Shown: positions 41,746-51,122, counted from the first letter of the stretch. The stretch: DNA of 64,000 nt from Burkholderiales bacterium (GCA_019509985.1 JAEKLF010000034.1:58910-122909); one strand, 5' to 3'. Notes: a model not told the origin generated them from the letters alone. Made by a program: numbers and translations.

Positions 41746-43196
41746 GAATGTCTCCAGAGGTGAAGGACGGCGTAGCTGCGGTAAGGGCGATAGTGCTCTG
41801 CGGCTTCGAGATAGGCTTTGGGCGACAGCAACGGACCGTTTGGGTCGATCTTTGCGCTGAGGGCCTTGCGCAGCACGACGTCGCCGGGGGGAAAGGAATC
41901 TGGCCAACTCCAGCCGCGCATCAGCATGTAGCCGGCCGTCCAGGGGCCGATGCCGGGGATGGTGGTGAGTTCTTCGGCCGCGGCCTCGGGGCTGCCGTCG
42001 CGCCGGGCAAAGGCCAGCGTCGGCCAGGCCTGGGCCAAGGCGATGAGGCTGTCGGCACGGCGACCGATGATGCCCAGCGACGCGATGTCGTCACGCGTGG
42101 CCTCGGCGATGCGTTCCGGTGTCGGAAAGAGCCGCCGGCAGCCTTCGGGCGCATCCGGCAATTCATCGCCGAAACGCTCGACGAAGCGGCCCGCCAGCGT
42201 GCGCGCGGCGGCCACGGTGACTTGCTGGCCCAGCACGGCGCGCACCGTCAGCTCGAAGCGATCCAGGCAGCCCGGCAGCCGCTGGCCCGGCACGGCGCCC
42301 TCACCCAGTGCCGCGCCGATGGAGTCGGGGTCGGCGTCCAGGTCCAGCCAGCGGCGCAACAGCGGCAGCAGCGAACCGACGGCCGGCCACAGCGTGGGCG
42401 ATAGCTCGACGCCGACCTCGCCGGGTTTGTCGAAGCTGGCGCGCAGCCAGCCGGCGTGGCGCTGGCCGGCGTGGGTCAGCGCCAGCGTGCGCGTGATGCC
42501 GCGCTCATCGACCCGCTCGACCCCGGCGACGGCACGCGGTGCGAGGAAGGCGAGGACGCCGGCCACGTCGTAAGGCTCGCGGTAGCTCAGGCGCAGGCGC
42601 GACGTCGGCGCACTGGCGCCGCCTTCGCGGCGAAGCGCCGTCGGCTGCATGCGGTAGTGCTCCACGAAGGCCGCGTTGAAGCGGCGCAGGCTCGCGAAGC
42701 CCGCCGCATAGGCCACCTCCTGCACGGGCAGCGTGCTGTCGGTCAGCAGGGCCTTGGCGAGCAGCAGGCGGCGCGTCTGCAGGTATTGCAGCGGCGACAC
42801 CCCATGCTCGGCCTGGAAGATGCGGCGCAGGTGGCGGCTCGTGATGCCCAGGTGCTTGGCCAGGTCCTCGACACTGGCCTCGGCGTCGTCGCAGGCATCC
42901 AGCCATGCAGCGGCCTGCTGGGCCAGCGTGCGCGAGGCGTCCATCGTCGTCCAGGCCAGCGGCCGCGGCGCCAGCTCGGGTCGACACTTCATGCAGGGAC
43001 GAAAGCGTTCGGCCTCGGCCTGGGCGGCCGTCGAGAAAAATCGGCAGTTCTCGCGCCGCGGCAGCCGCACGCGGCAGACGGGGCGGCAGTAGATGCCGGT
43101 GGAGGTGACACCGACGAAGAGCCGCCCATCGAAGCGCGCGTCGTGCGACTGCAGCACGGCGTAGGCCGCGTCGGGAGGGAGCTGGGTGGACAACAT
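41742..43196 (-). CDS. Ada-like transcriptional regulator fused to AlkA DNA-3-methyladenine glycosylase
   Basis: A 484-residue fusion. Residues 1-75 form the Ada zinc domain with Cys37, Cys41, Cys68 and Cys71 (GIYCRPVC; RPCMKC); Cys37 would be the phosphotriester methyl acceptor. Residues about 95-190 are an AraC-type helix-turn-helix (LAKHLGITSRHLRRIFQAEH). Residues about 205-484 are AlkA: an N-terminal domain, the helix-hairpin-helix TTIPGIGPWTAGYMLMRG and the catalytic Asp in FPPGDVVLRKAL. Methylation sensing, gene activation and base excision are combined in one protein. It leads the ogt-eamA operon, which it probably activates. Confidence 0.93.
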   Translation of the reverse strand: MLSTQLPPDAAYAVLQSHDARFDGRLFVGVTSTGIYCRPVCRVRLPRRENCRFFSTAAQAEAERFRPCMKCRPELAPRPLAWTTMDASRTLAQQAAAWLDACDDAEASVEDLAKHLGITSRHLRRIFQAEHGVSPLQYLQTRRLLLAKALLTDSTLPVQEVAYAAGFASLRRFNAAFVEHYRMQPTALRREGGASAPTSRLRLSYREPYDVAGVLAFLAPRAVAGVERVDERGITRTLALTHAGQRHAGWLRASFDKPGEVGVELSPTLWPAVGSLLPLLRRWLDLDADPDSIGAALGEGAVPGQRLPGCLDRFELTVRAVLGQQVTVAAARTLAGRFVERFGDELPDAPEGCRRLFPTPERIAEATRDDIASLGIIGRRADSLIALAQAWPTLAFARRDGSPEAAAEELTTIPGIGPWTAGYMLMRGWSWPDSFPPGDVVLRKALSAKIDPNGPLLSPKAYLEAAEHYRPYRSYAVLHLWRHS

Positions 43197-43273
43197 GGCA
43201 CCAGTCTAGGCGCCCGACCCCGCCGCGCATGGCCGTTTCCGGACATGCGAACAGGGTCTGCTGACACGAGGTG

Positions 43274-44032
43274 TCAGCGCTTGTCGGGGAAGTAGCGGCG
43301 ACGCAGGCGCTCGACGCTGCCGTTCTCTTCCAGTTGCCGGTAGGCCTTCTGCCAAAGCCCCGCCTCCTCGGGCGCCAGCCCGAGCGACGCGGCCATGTAG
43401 AGCTTGGCCTCGCCAAGCGACTGCTGGACGGTGAACTGCCGCTGCGTGTAGCCGTACTCGCTCATCGCAGCATCGAGCATGGGCGCGCCGGCGTAGATGG
43501 CATCCAGGTTGCCACCAACGAGCATGCGCAGCAGGTCCTTGTAGTCTTTGCCGTCGACGATGGTGGTGAAGTGCTCGGCACGCAGGTTGCGAACAATGGG
43601 CGACCCACGCAGCACGCCGACGCGCAAGGTTCGCAGCTGGCTCAGGCTCAAGGGGTGACCGGTAGCCGGCGTGACCAGCACATAGTGCGCCGTCATCAAG
43701 GGCACCAGCCACTGAAAACGCTTCTCACGGTCCGGCGTGCGGGCCAGCGGGAAGATGCCGACCTGGTCGCTACGCTCGGTCAGCCGTACGGCACGCGCCC
43801 AGGGGAAGTAGCTCACCTGCGTGGACCGCCCCATCTGCTGGGCCATCAGCAGGACCAGCTCATGCGCGTAGCCTCGTGGCCCGCTCGTCGACCGCCATGC
43901 GAACGGCGGCAGGTCGCCAGCCACCCATTCGATCTGCGGCGCATGCCCGGTTGGGTCTTCGGGAAGCTGCGCCCGCACGGCGAGCGGCCGTGTTCCCAGG
44001 GCAGACAACAGCAGCAGGTCTCGGCGCAACAT
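43274..44032 (-). CDS. Periplasmic solute-binding protein (SBP_bac_3-like)
   Basis: A 252-residue exported protein. The N-terminus MLRRDLLLLSALGTRPLAVR is a signal peptide. The body has the type II binding-protein pattern (LPPFAWRSTSGPRGYAHELV, QVGIFPLARTPDREKRFQW, LRTLRVGVLRGSPIVRNLRA) and a C-terminal helical end (LEENGSVERLRRRYFPDK). Family members bind amino acids or similar small molecules. No permease or ATPase is adjacent, so it may act alone as a sensor or partner a distant transporter. Start ATG 44032 is chosen because earlier codons are Cys-rich and not signal-like. Confidence 0.78.
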   Translation of the reverse strand: MLRRDLLLLSALGTRPLAVRAQLPEDPTGHAPQIEWVAGDLPPFAWRSTSGPRGYAHELVLLMAQQMGRSTQVSYFPWARAVRLTERSDQVGIFPLARTPDREKRFQWLVPLMTAHYVLVTPATGHPLSLSQLRTLRVGVLRGSPIVRNLRAEHFTTIVDGKDYKDLLRMLVGGNLDAIYAGAPMLDAAMSEYGYTQRQFTVQQSLGEAKLYMAASLGLAPEEAGLWQKAYRQLEENGSVERLRRRYFPDKR

Positions 44033-44078
44033 CGCGGGGCCCTCTTTTCGCCCCGACTCTAGCCCCCCGACCGGGAAA

Positions 44079-44834
44079 CTACATGGCCTTGAACAGGTGG
44101 ACGTAGGCGCGGCTGACGGGCAACTCGCGGGCCTGGCCGCGCACGCGCACGAACAGCCGGCTCTGCTCATCGCGGCGCGTGCCGGCGAGGTGGTCGAGGT
44201 TGATGATGGTGGAGCGGTGCACCTGCCAGAAGCGGTCGGGGTCGAGCTGGCCGGCGAGCTCGAAGATGGGGGTGCGGATCAGGTGCTCGGCCGTCGCCGT
44301 CTGCACGATGGTGTACTTGTCGTCGGCGTGGAAGAAGAGCACCTCATCGACGGCGACCTGGTGCACCAGCTCGCCCTGGGCGGCGCGGATGTAGCGCAGC
44401 CGGGGCGGCGCCGCGCCGGCTGCGCCGGCCACGGGCAGCAGGCGCTTCAGCGTCTCGGCCAGCGCACCGTCGCCCTCGGGCGGCACGGCGCGCAGGCGTT
44501 CGACGCAGCGGGCCAGGCGGTCGGTCTTCAGCGGCTTGAGCAAATAGTCGACGGCACGCGCCTCGAAGGCGTCGACGGCGTACTCGTCATAGGCCGTCAC
44601 GAACACGACGCGGGTCGCGCCCTCAATGCCCTGGGCCACTTCCAGGCCGGTCAGGCCGGGCATCTGAATGTCGAGAAAGGCCAGGTCGGGCTCCAACGCG
44701 GCGATGGCGTCGGCGGCCTCGATGCCGTTGGCGGCAAGCTTGACGATCTCGAGCTCCGGCCAGGCCTGGGCGAGCTGGGCCTTCAGGTATTGGGCCAGAT
44801 GGGGTTCGTCGTCGGCGATCAGTGCGGTGGTCAT
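44079..44834 (-). CDS. LytTR-family response regulator
   Basis: A 251-residue regulator: receiver domain (residues 1-120) with ADDE near the N-terminus, the phospho-acceptor Asp55 in DLAFLDIQMPG, conserved Thr in VFVTAYDEYAV and Lys in YLLKPLK. A C-terminal LytTR DNA-binding domain (about 150-251) has EVLFFHADDKYTIVQTA and FWQVHRSTIINLDHL. It is 15 bases downstream of the histidine kinase gene, forming a LytS/LytR or AlgZ/AlgR-like pair. No target gene is evident from this window. Confidence 0.92.
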   Translation of the reverse strand: MTTALIADDEPHLAQYLKAQLAQAWPELEIVKLAANGIEAADAIAALEPDLAFLDIQMPGLTGLEVAQGIEGATRVVFVTAYDEYAVDAFEARAVDYLLKPLKTDRLARCVERLRAVPPEGDGALAETLKRLLPVAGAAGAAPPRLRYIRAAQGELVHQVAVDEVLFFHADDKYTIVQTATAEHLIRTPIFELAGQLDPDRFWQVHRSTIINLDHLAGTRRDEQSRLFVRVRGQARELPVSRAYVHLFKAM

Positions 44835-44849
44835 GGGTGCGTCGTGGAT

Positions 44850-45971
44850 TCAGGCAGAGAAGGGAATGCGCAGGCGGGCGCGGGTACCACCGCCGTCGCG
44901 CGGCAGCAGCGCCAGCGTGGCGCCCAAGCCCCAGCGGGCGGTCAGCCGGGCGCGGATGTTGTCGAGGGCGACGCCATTGCCGCCGCGGCGCTTGGGACCA
45001 TCGAGGCCCTGGCCATCGTCGTCGACATCGATGCACAGCCCTTCGGCCTCCCGCCGCGCACTGACGACGATCTCGCCGCCGGCGATCTTGGGCTCCAGGC
45101 CGTGGTGGATGGCGTTCTCCACCAGCGGCTGCACCAGCAGCGGCGGCAGCGGGAAGCCGTTCAGCTCGGCCGGCAGATCCAGGCGCACGCGCAGCCGGTC
45201 GCCCATGCGCAGCTGCATCAGCGCGAGGTAGGCGTCCAGCATCGCGAACTCCTGGGCCAGCGTCGTCGTGTCGCCGCGCAACTGGCCGAGGCTGGCGCGC
45301 AGGTAGTCGGTGAAGCGCTCCAGCATCTGCTTCGCCCGCTCGGGGTCGAAGTCGATGAGGCTTTGCACGTTGGCCAGCGTGTTGAACAGGAAATGCGGCT
45401 CGATCTGGCCCTGCAACAGCTTGAGCTGCGCCTCGGTGACGCGGGCCTGCAGGGACTCCTGCTTCCAGCGCGCCCGATAGCGCCAGCTCAGCACGAGGGA
45501 GATGACGGCCGATACGAGGAGGAACTGGCGCCAGAAGCCCAGGTTGCCCAGCATCTGCGGCAGGTTCTGGACGGCCCAGATACGGCCGACGAACCACAGG
45601 CCGATGATGACGCCCAGCAGCGCGCAGGCGATGGACGAGACCGAGAAGAACAGGCCCGAGCGCCAGTCGCGCCAGCCCATGATGGTGTCCAGCCAGCGCT
45701 GCGGCGCCAGTTTCTCGAAGCTGCGGAACACGGTGAAGAAGCAGACCATCACGCAGGTACTGACGAGCAGGTTGCCCGGCACCTGCTCGCGCCACCACGG
45801 CCCCGTGCCGAGGTCACCGCGCCGCACGCCGGCGATGACGGCGAAAAAGCTGCCGAAGCCCAGCGTCCAGAGCAGGTAGATCAGCAGCCGAAAGCGTGCC
45901 CGGTCCGGCCGGTGCTTCATCAGCACGCGCTGGTGGCGCAGGGCCTGGGCGAATTCCTGGGAGAAGCTCAT
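44850..45971 (-). CDS. LytS-like sensor histidine kinase (His_kinase domain)
   Basis: A 373-residue kinase. Four or so membrane segments lie in the N-terminal 170 residues (RLLIYLLWTLGFGSFFAVIA onward). The His_kinase domain has LQGQIEPHFLFNTLANVQSL with the phospho-accepting His, and the ATPase domain has LVQPLVENAIHHGLEPKIAG and DVDDDGQGLDGP. The architecture matches AlgZ/FimS/LytS kinases that pair with LytTR regulators, as the next gene is. It is divergent from the phosphomannomutase gene, with 127 bases between. Confidence 0.9.
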   Translation of the reverse strand: MSFSQEFAQALRHQRVLMKHRPDRARFRLLIYLLWTLGFGSFFAVIAGVRRGDLGTGPWWREQVPGNLLVSTCVMVCFFTVFRSFEKLAPQRWLDTIMGWRDWRSGLFFSVSSIACALLGVIIGLWFVGRIWAVQNLPQMLGNLGFWRQFLLVSAVISLVLSWRYRARWKQESLQARVTEAQLKLLQGQIEPHFLFNTLANVQSLIDFDPERAKQMLERFTDYLRASLGQLRGDTTTLAQEFAMLDAYLALMQLRMGDRLRVRLDLPAELNGFPLPPLLVQPLVENAIHHGLEPKIAGGEIVVSARREAEGLCIDVDDDGQGLDGPKRRGGNGVALDNIRARLTARWGLGATLALLPRDGGGTRARLRIPFSA

Positions 45972-46053
45972 GGGTCGCGAGTGTAGGAAGGGGGATCGGG
46001 ACGTCCCCTCTGGGAGCGACGAATCGACAGCCAGTCCGACATATGGCAGTGCC

Positions 46054-46059
46054 TACAAT
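46054..46059 (+). promoter_or_regulatory. Possible -10 element upstream of phosphomannomutase
   Basis: TACAAT within GCCTACAATCC, 40 bases before the start codon at 46099, in the otherwise GC-rich gap. A near-identical CCTACAATC lies before ribB (5760-5765). No clear -35 is visible at 17 bases upstream, so this is suggestive only. Confidence 0.35.
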
Positions 46060-46098
46060 CCGCCGCGTTTTTCCCCAACCTTTCCCACCGAGGCTTCC

Positions 46099-47496
46099 AT
46101 GCAGGTACACGCGTCCATCTTCAAGGCCTACGACATCCGCGGCGTCGTCGGCCAGACCTTGAACGAAGAACTGGCTGAGCACCTGGGCCGCGCCTTCGGC
46201 ACCGAGGCCAAGGCGCTGGGCGAAAAGGCCGTGGCGGTCGGCCGTGACGGCCGCGTCTCGGGCCCCGGCTTGGTCGCCGCGCTGATCCGCGGCCTGCAGA
46301 GCACGGGCCTGGATGTCGTCGACATCGGCGCCGTGACGACGCCCATGCTCTATTACGTCGCCGCCACCCGCGGCAAGCAGGGCTGCCACTCCGGCATCAT
46401 GGTCACGGGCAGCCACAACCCCAAGGACTACAACGGCTTCAAGATGGTGCTCAAGGGCGCCGCCGTCTACGGCGAGCAGATCCAGGGCCTGCGCCAGCGC
46501 ATCGAAGCCGAGGACTACGCCAGCGGCAAGGGTCGCGTCGGCCAGATGGACATCGTCCCCGAGTACACCCACCGCGTCGTGACGGATTGCAAGCTGGCGC
46601 GGCCGATGAAGATCGTCGTCGACAGCGGCAACGGCATTCCCGGCGCCTCGGCCCCGGCCATCCTGCGCGCGCTGGGCTGCGAGGTCATCGACATCTTCTC
46701 CAAGGTGGACGGCGACTTCCCCAACCACCATCCCGATCCGTCGCGCCCCGAGAACCTGGAAGACCTCAAGCGCGTCGTGCACGCGACCGGTGCCGAGCTG
46801 GGCCTGGCCTTCGATGGCGACGGCGACCGCCTGGGCATCGTCACCAAGGACGGCGAGATGATCATGCCGGACCGCCAGATCATGCTGATTGCGGCCGACA
46901 TCCTGAAGCGCCGGAAGGGCGCCGAGATCATCTTCGACGTCAAGTGCACGCAGCGCCTGGCGCCCTGGATCCGCGAGCACGGCGGCAAGCCGTTGATGTG
47001 GATGACCGGCCATTCGCTGGCCAAGGCCAAGCTGAAGGAAACCGGCGCGCCGCTGGCCGGCGAACTGTCGGGCCACATCTTCTTCGCCGAGCGCTGGTAT
47101 GGCTTCGACGACGCGATGTACACGGCCGGCCGCATGCTGGAAATCCTCAGCCGCAGCGCCGACCCCAGCGCCGTGCTGCAGGCCCTGCCGAACAGCTTCA
47201 ACACGCCCGAGATCAACGTGCCCTGCGCCGAAGGCGAGCACCACGAGGTCGTCAAGACGCTGAAGGCGCAGACGACGCTGGTCGACTTCCCCGGCGCCAC
47301 CGAGCTGATCACCATCGACGGCCTGCGCGTCGAGTACGCCGATGGCTTCGGCCTGATCCGCCCGTCCAACACGACGCCGGTGCTGGTGCTGCGCTTCGAG
47401 GGCCACACGCCCGAGGCGCTGGAGCGCATCCAGCACGACGTGCTGGAGCAGCTCAAGCGCGTGAAGCCAGACGCGAAGTTCGCGGCCGGGCACTGA
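46099..47496 (+). CDS. manB/algC: Phosphomannomutase/phosphoglucomutase
   Basis: A 465-residue alpha-D-phosphohexomutase. The four conserved regions are present: the active-site serine loop GIMVTGSHNPKDYNGFKM, the metal-binding DGDGDRLGIVT, sugar-binding ELSGHIFFAERW and the phosphate-binding loop RPSNTTPVLVLRFEG. AlgC-type enzymes interconvert mannose- or glucose-phosphates for LPS core, exopolysaccharide and GDP-mannose supply. The ATG at 46099 opens the QVHASIFKAYDIRGVVG N-terminus. It stands upstream of the waaA gene, fitting an envelope polysaccharide role. Confidence 0.94.
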   Translation: MQVHASIFKAYDIRGVVGQTLNEELAEHLGRAFGTEAKALGEKAVAVGRDGRVSGPGLVAALIRGLQSTGLDVVDIGAVTTPMLYYVAATRGKQGCHSGIMVTGSHNPKDYNGFKMVLKGAAVYGEQIQGLRQRIEAEDYASGKGRVGQMDIVPEYTHRVVTDCKLARPMKIVVDSGNGIPGASAPAILRALGCEVIDIFSKVDGDFPNHHPDPSRPENLEDLKRVVHATGAELGLAFDGDGDRLGIVTKDGEMIMPDRQIMLIAADILKRRKGAEIIFDVKCTQRLAPWIREHGGKPLMWMTGHSLAKAKLKETGAPLAGELSGHIFFAERWYGFDDAMYTAGRMLEILSRSADPSAVLQALPNSFNTPEINVPCAEGEHHEVVKTLKAQTTLVDFPGATELITIDGLRVEYADGFGLIRPSNTTPVLVLRFEGHTPEALERIQHDVLEQLKRVKPDAKFAAGH

Positions 47497-47546
47497 TCTG
47501 ACAACGGCCTCAGAGCCGCAGAAATCGACATTCAGGGAGAACCGTC

Positions 47547-48302
47547 ATGCCATTGATCGGAGGCTTGCACATCCTGATCGCGCTGCTCTGCGCGGTCCAC
47601 GTCGTGCGCAGCGGCCAGCAGCTGTACTGGCTTTTCATCCTCTTCGCCTTCCCGCTGCTGGGCAGCCTGGTGTATTTCTTCGCCGTCTACCTGCCCAACT
47701 CGCGCCTGGACCACGGCGCTCGCAAGGCCGTCACGGCGGCTGCGCGCGCGATGGACCCGGGCCGCGACGTGCGTGAGGCGCGCGCCGCCTTCGACGTGTC
47801 GCCCTCGGCGCAGAACCAGATGCGCCTGGCCGAGGCGCTGCTGAACGCCGGCGAGCCGGCCGAGGCGGCGCAGCTGTACGAAGGCGCGTTGAAGGGCCCG
47901 TTCGCCAACGACCCCGACCTGCGCTTCGGCGCCGTGCGGGCCTATGTCGAATGCCAGCGCTACGCCGCCGCGCTGCCGCATCTGCAGGCCTTGAAAGCCG
48001 AGCGGCCGAGTTTTCGCCCCGACCAGGTGCTGCTGCTGCTCGCCCGCTGCTATGCCGGCACGTCACGCGCGGCCGAAGCCCGCGAGAGCTTTGAAGAGGC
48101 CGTGAGCCGCTACGGCAGCTTCGAGGCCAATGCCGAGTATTCGATCTGGGCCCTGACCAGCGGCGACGCCGCGACGGCCGCGCGCCTGCAAACCGAGATC
48201 GACCGCCAGGTCAAGCAATGGAACCCCGTCAGCCGCCAGCTGAACGAGCCCGTCATGCGCCGCCTGAAGGCCGCGCACGAGCTGGCCCGGAAAGGCGGCT
48301 GA
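47547..48302 (+). CDS. Membrane-anchored TPR protein
   Basis: A 251-residue protein with two N-terminal membrane segments (LHILIALLCAVHVVRSGQQ, LYWLFILFAFPLLGSLVYFF) followed by a soluble region with tetratricopeptide-like helical repeats (NQMRLAEALLNAGEPAEAAQ, LLLLARCYAGTSRAAEARES). It overlaps waaA by one base and is preceded by GGGAG, so it is probably co-transcribed. TPR regions mediate protein contacts; a role in LPS core or membrane assembly is only a guess from the neighbours. Confidence 0.8.
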   Translation: MPLIGGLHILIALLCAVHVVRSGQQLYWLFILFAFPLLGSLVYFFAVYLPNSRLDHGARKAVTAAARAMDPGRDVREARAAFDVSPSAQNQMRLAEALLNAGEPAEAAQLYEGALKGPFANDPDLRFGAVRAYVECQRYAAALPHLQALKAERPSFRPDQVLLLLARCYAGTSRAAEARESFEEAVSRYGSFEANAEYSIWALTSGDAATAARLQTEIDRQVKQWNPVSRQLNEPVMRRLKAAHELARKGG

Positions 48303-49576
48303 TGCCCGAGGGCCTGGCGCTGGCCCTCTACGCGGCCGCGCTGCGGCTGCTGACGCCCTTCTACATGCTGCGCCTGTGGCGACGCGGCGCCAGGGAGCCC
48401 CTCTACCGGCATGCGCTGGGCCAGCGGCTGGGCTTCTATTCAGGCCGTACCGAGCGCGGCCGGCTGTGGATCCATGCCGTATCCCTGGGCGAGACCCGGG
48501 CGGCCAGTGCGCTGATCACGGCACTGCGCGAACGGGAGCCGAAGCTGCGCGTGCTGCTGACTCACTCGACGGCAACCGGTCTTGAGGCGGGCCGGGCGCT
48601 GCTGCGCGAAGGCGACGCGCAGACCTGGCTGCCGTACGACACACCGGGCGCCGTGCGCCGTTTCCTGCGCCATTGGCAGCCGCGCCTGGGCGTGCTGATG
48701 GAGACCGAGGTCTGGCCGGCGCTGCAAAACGAGGCCGCGTGCGCACGGCTGCCCATGGTGCTGGCCAATGCCCGCCTGTCCGAGAAAAGCCTGCGCCAGG
48801 GCCTGCGCCTGGCCGCGCTGATGCGGCCTGCGGCTCGGCGCATGATGCTGGTGCTCGCGCAGACCGAAGCCGACGCCGCTCGCATTCGCGCGATGGGCGC
48901 AAAGCGTGTCGAGGTGGCGGGGAATCTGAAGTACGACATCGCCGTCGACTCCACGCTGATCGCGCGCGGCCGTGCCTGGGCCGAGCGGCTAGGCCGGCCC
49001 GCGCTGATGCTGGCCGTCAGCCGCGAGGGTGAAGAGGCCGCGCTGCTGGCCGAATGGGTCAGGCAGCCCTCCCCTCGCCCGCTGCTGACGATCGTGCCGC
49101 GGCACCCGCAGCGCTTCGACGAGGTGGCGGCGCTGGTCGAAGGCGCCGGGCTGAAGCTCGCACGCCGCAGTACCTGGGCCGCCGAACCACCGGCCGAAGC
49201 CCTTCAGGCCGATGTCTGGCTGGGCGACTCGATGCGGGAGATGCCGCTGTACTACGGCTTCGCCAGCGTCGCGCTGCTCGGCGGCAGCTTCGAGCCGCTG
49301 GGCGGCCAGAACCTCATCGAGGCCGCGGCTTGCGGCTGCCCGGTGCTGACGGGTCCGCACACCTTCAATTTCGCCGAGGCGACGGAGCTGGCGCTGGCCG
49401 CCGGTGCGGCGGAACGACATACGACGCTGGCCGACGCGGTCAACCGCGGGCTGGCGCTGTGCGCCGATGCGCCGGCCCGAGACGGCATGAGCGCAAGCGC
49501 CCTCGCCTTTTCAGCGGCTCATCGCGGTGCGGCGGACCGCATGGCGGCGGCGCTGCTGGCCCAGCCATCCCGTTGA
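48302..49576 (+). CDS. waaA: 3-deoxy-D-manno-octulosonic acid transferase (Kdo transferase)
   Basis: A 424-residue GT30-family glycosyltransferase that adds Kdo to lipid A precursor in LPS core synthesis. The N-terminus has a membrane anchor (LALALYAAALRLLTPFYML) and the family motif RLWIHAVSLGETRAASALI. VLMETEVWPALQNEAAC and LANARLSEKSLRQG mark the first domain. SFEPLGGQNLIEAAACGCPV, FNFAEATELALAAGA and VPRHPQRFDEVAAL mark the GT-B C-terminal domain. It ends 9 bases before the convergent efflux gene. Confidence 0.94.
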   Translation: MPEGLALALYAAALRLLTPFYMLRLWRRGAREPLYRHALGQRLGFYSGRTERGRLWIHAVSLGETRAASALITALREREPKLRVLLTHSTATGLEAGRALLREGDAQTWLPYDTPGAVRRFLRHWQPRLGVLMETEVWPALQNEAACARLPMVLANARLSEKSLRQGLRLAALMRPAARRMMLVLAQTEADAARIRAMGAKRVEVAGNLKYDIAVDSTLIARGRAWAERLGRPALMLAVSREGEEAALLAEWVRQPSPRPLLTIVPRHPQRFDEVAALVEGAGLKLARRSTWAAEPPAEALQADVWLGDSMREMPLYYGFASVALLGGSFEPLGGQNLIEAAACGCPVLTGPHTFNFAEATELALAAGAAERHTTLADAVNRGLALCADAPARDGMSASALAFSAAHRGAADRMAAALLAQPSR

Positions 49577-49585
49577 GGCGGCCGA

Positions 49586-51013
49586 TCAGCTGCCTTGCGC
49601 GACCTCGGCGTTCGTCGCCGTCCACCCACCACCCAGCGCCTTGACCAGTTGCGCCGTCGCCGCCCATTGCGCACCGCGCAGTTGCGCCAACGCCCGCTCG
49701 GTTGCCAACGGCGTGCGCTCGGCTTCAGTCACGTCGAGGTAGCTGACCGCGCCCTTGTCGTAGCGGCTCTTGGCCACGGTGAGCGCCTGGCCGGATGAGG
49801 CCAGCGTGCGGTTCTGGGCGTCGACCACGGCGGCGCGGCCTTGCAGTTCCGCGAGCGCGTCGTCGACCTCACGCAGCGCCTGCAACATACGGCCACGGAA
49901 GGTGGCCAGCGACTCGTCGACCTGGGCCTTGGCGCCGGCCAGGTTGGCCTTGTTGCGGCCACCTTCGAAGATGGGCAGCGAGATGCTGGGGCCGAAGTTG
50001 TAGAGGCGCGCCGGAGCGGAGACGAGGTCGCCCAGTTCCTTGCTCTGGTAGCCGAAGCTGCCGGTCAGGCGGATGGACGGATAGAACGCGGCCTCGGCGA
50101 TGCCGACTTGGGCCGTCGCGGCATGCAGTTGCGCGAGGCTCTGCGCCAGGTCGGGGCGGCGTTGCAGCAGCTCGGACGGCAGGCCGGCACGGATCTGCGG
50201 TGGGGCGGCCAGGGTGGTGGCCTGCAGCTTCAGCTCGGCGGCGGCCTGGCCGGTCAGTGCGGCGATCTGGTTGGCCGCCAAGGCCTGGCGGCGCGGCAGG
50301 TCGGCGACGTCGGCGTCGGCCGAGGCGAGTTCGGCGCGCACGCGCTCCAGGTCCTGCGTCGTCGACGAGCCGGCATCGAAGCGGGTCTGCGCGACCTTGA
50401 AGGCATTGGCGCGGCTGTCGCGCACGCGCTGCAGCGCCGTGGCTTCGTCGGCCAGCGCGCGCCATTGCCAATAGGCCGCGGCGACGTCGGCGGTCAGCGC
50501 GACACGGGCCGCGGCGGCGTCCAGCGTGGAGGCGTCGAGCTGGGCCTGCGAGGCCTCAGCCTGGCGCTTCACTCGACCCCAGAGGTCGATCTCCCAGCTC
50601 AGGTTGGCCTGCACGGCGGTCTGCCAGCCTTCGAAGGTGATGGCCTGGCCGCCGAGTACGGGCGTCGTCACGGACTTGGCCGAGGTGCGCAGGCCGGTCT
50701 CGCTGGCGCCGATGTCCAGGCGCGGCAGCTCGTCGGCCTTGGTGGCGCCGAAGACGGCACGCGCACGCTCGACGCGGGCAGCGGCTGCCGCCAGTGTCGG
50801 GCTGGCCCGCAGGGCCTGCGCTTCCAGCGCGTTGAGCTGGGCGTCGCCGAACATCAGCCACCAGTCGCGCTGCAGCTCAGCGCCGGCCACGGGGCTGGCG
50901 GCGCGGTAGGCCGCGGGCGCGTTGGTGGCGGGAGCCTGGTAGTTGGGGCCCAGCGTCGTGCAGGCGGCGAGCGCGGCGGACAGTGTGAGTGTCAGGAAAA
51001 ACTTGGTATTCAT
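49586..51013 (-). CDS. Outer-membrane efflux lipoprotein (NodT/OprM family)
   Basis: A 475-residue TolC-like channel. The signal peptide ends LAAC with a lipidated Cys (ALAACTTLGPNYQAP). Two OEP domains follow, with SWEIDLWGRVKRQAEASQAQ and LLQRRPDLAQSLAQLHAATA, typical of NodT/OprM. It forms the outer-membrane exit of tripartite pumps. It is the third gene after emrA and emrB on the same strand. The ATG at 51013 is preceded by GGAGATCGAA; an intergenic repeat copy lies in its upstream gap. Confidence 0.92.
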   Translation of the reverse strand: MNTKFFLTLTLSAALAACTTLGPNYQAPATNAPAAYRAASPVAGAELQRDWWLMFGDAQLNALEAQALRASPTLAAAAARVERARAVFGATKADELPRLDIGASETGLRTSAKSVTTPVLGGQAITFEGWQTAVQANLSWEIDLWGRVKRQAEASQAQLDASTLDAAAARVALTADVAAAYWQWRALADEATALQRVRDSRANAFKVAQTRFDAGSSTTQDLERVRAELASADADVADLPRRQALAANQIAALTGQAAAELKLQATTLAAPPQIRAGLPSELLQRRPDLAQSLAQLHAATAQVGIAEAAFYPSIRLTGSFGYQSKELGDLVSAPARLYNFGPSISLPIFEGGRNKANLAGAKAQVDESLATFRGRMLQALREVDDALAELQGRAAVVDAQNRTLASSGQALTVAKSRYDKGAVSYLDVTEAERTPLATERALAQLRGAQWAATAQLVKALGGGWTATNAEVAQGS

Positions 51014-51049
51014 TTCGATCTCCGAACAGGAGTGCATTGCTCGGCAGCA

Positions 51050-51121
51050 GCCGTGGAACCGGCTTTGCCGGGCCACTGGCTGCGCCCCTTGAGGGGAGCG
51101 CGAAGCGCTACGGGGTGGTCC
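51050..51121 (-). repeat. Dispersed intergenic hairpin repeat, copy B
   Basis: In reverse orientation this reads ACCACCCCGTAGCGC...CTCCCCTCAAGGGG...GGCCCGGCAAAGCCGGTTCC, nearly the same as copy A at 17965-18037. It fills the gap between emrB and nodT. The internal CCGGC-AAA-GCCGG hairpin could affect stability of the polycistronic message. Confidence 0.8.
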
Positions 51122-51122
51122 A

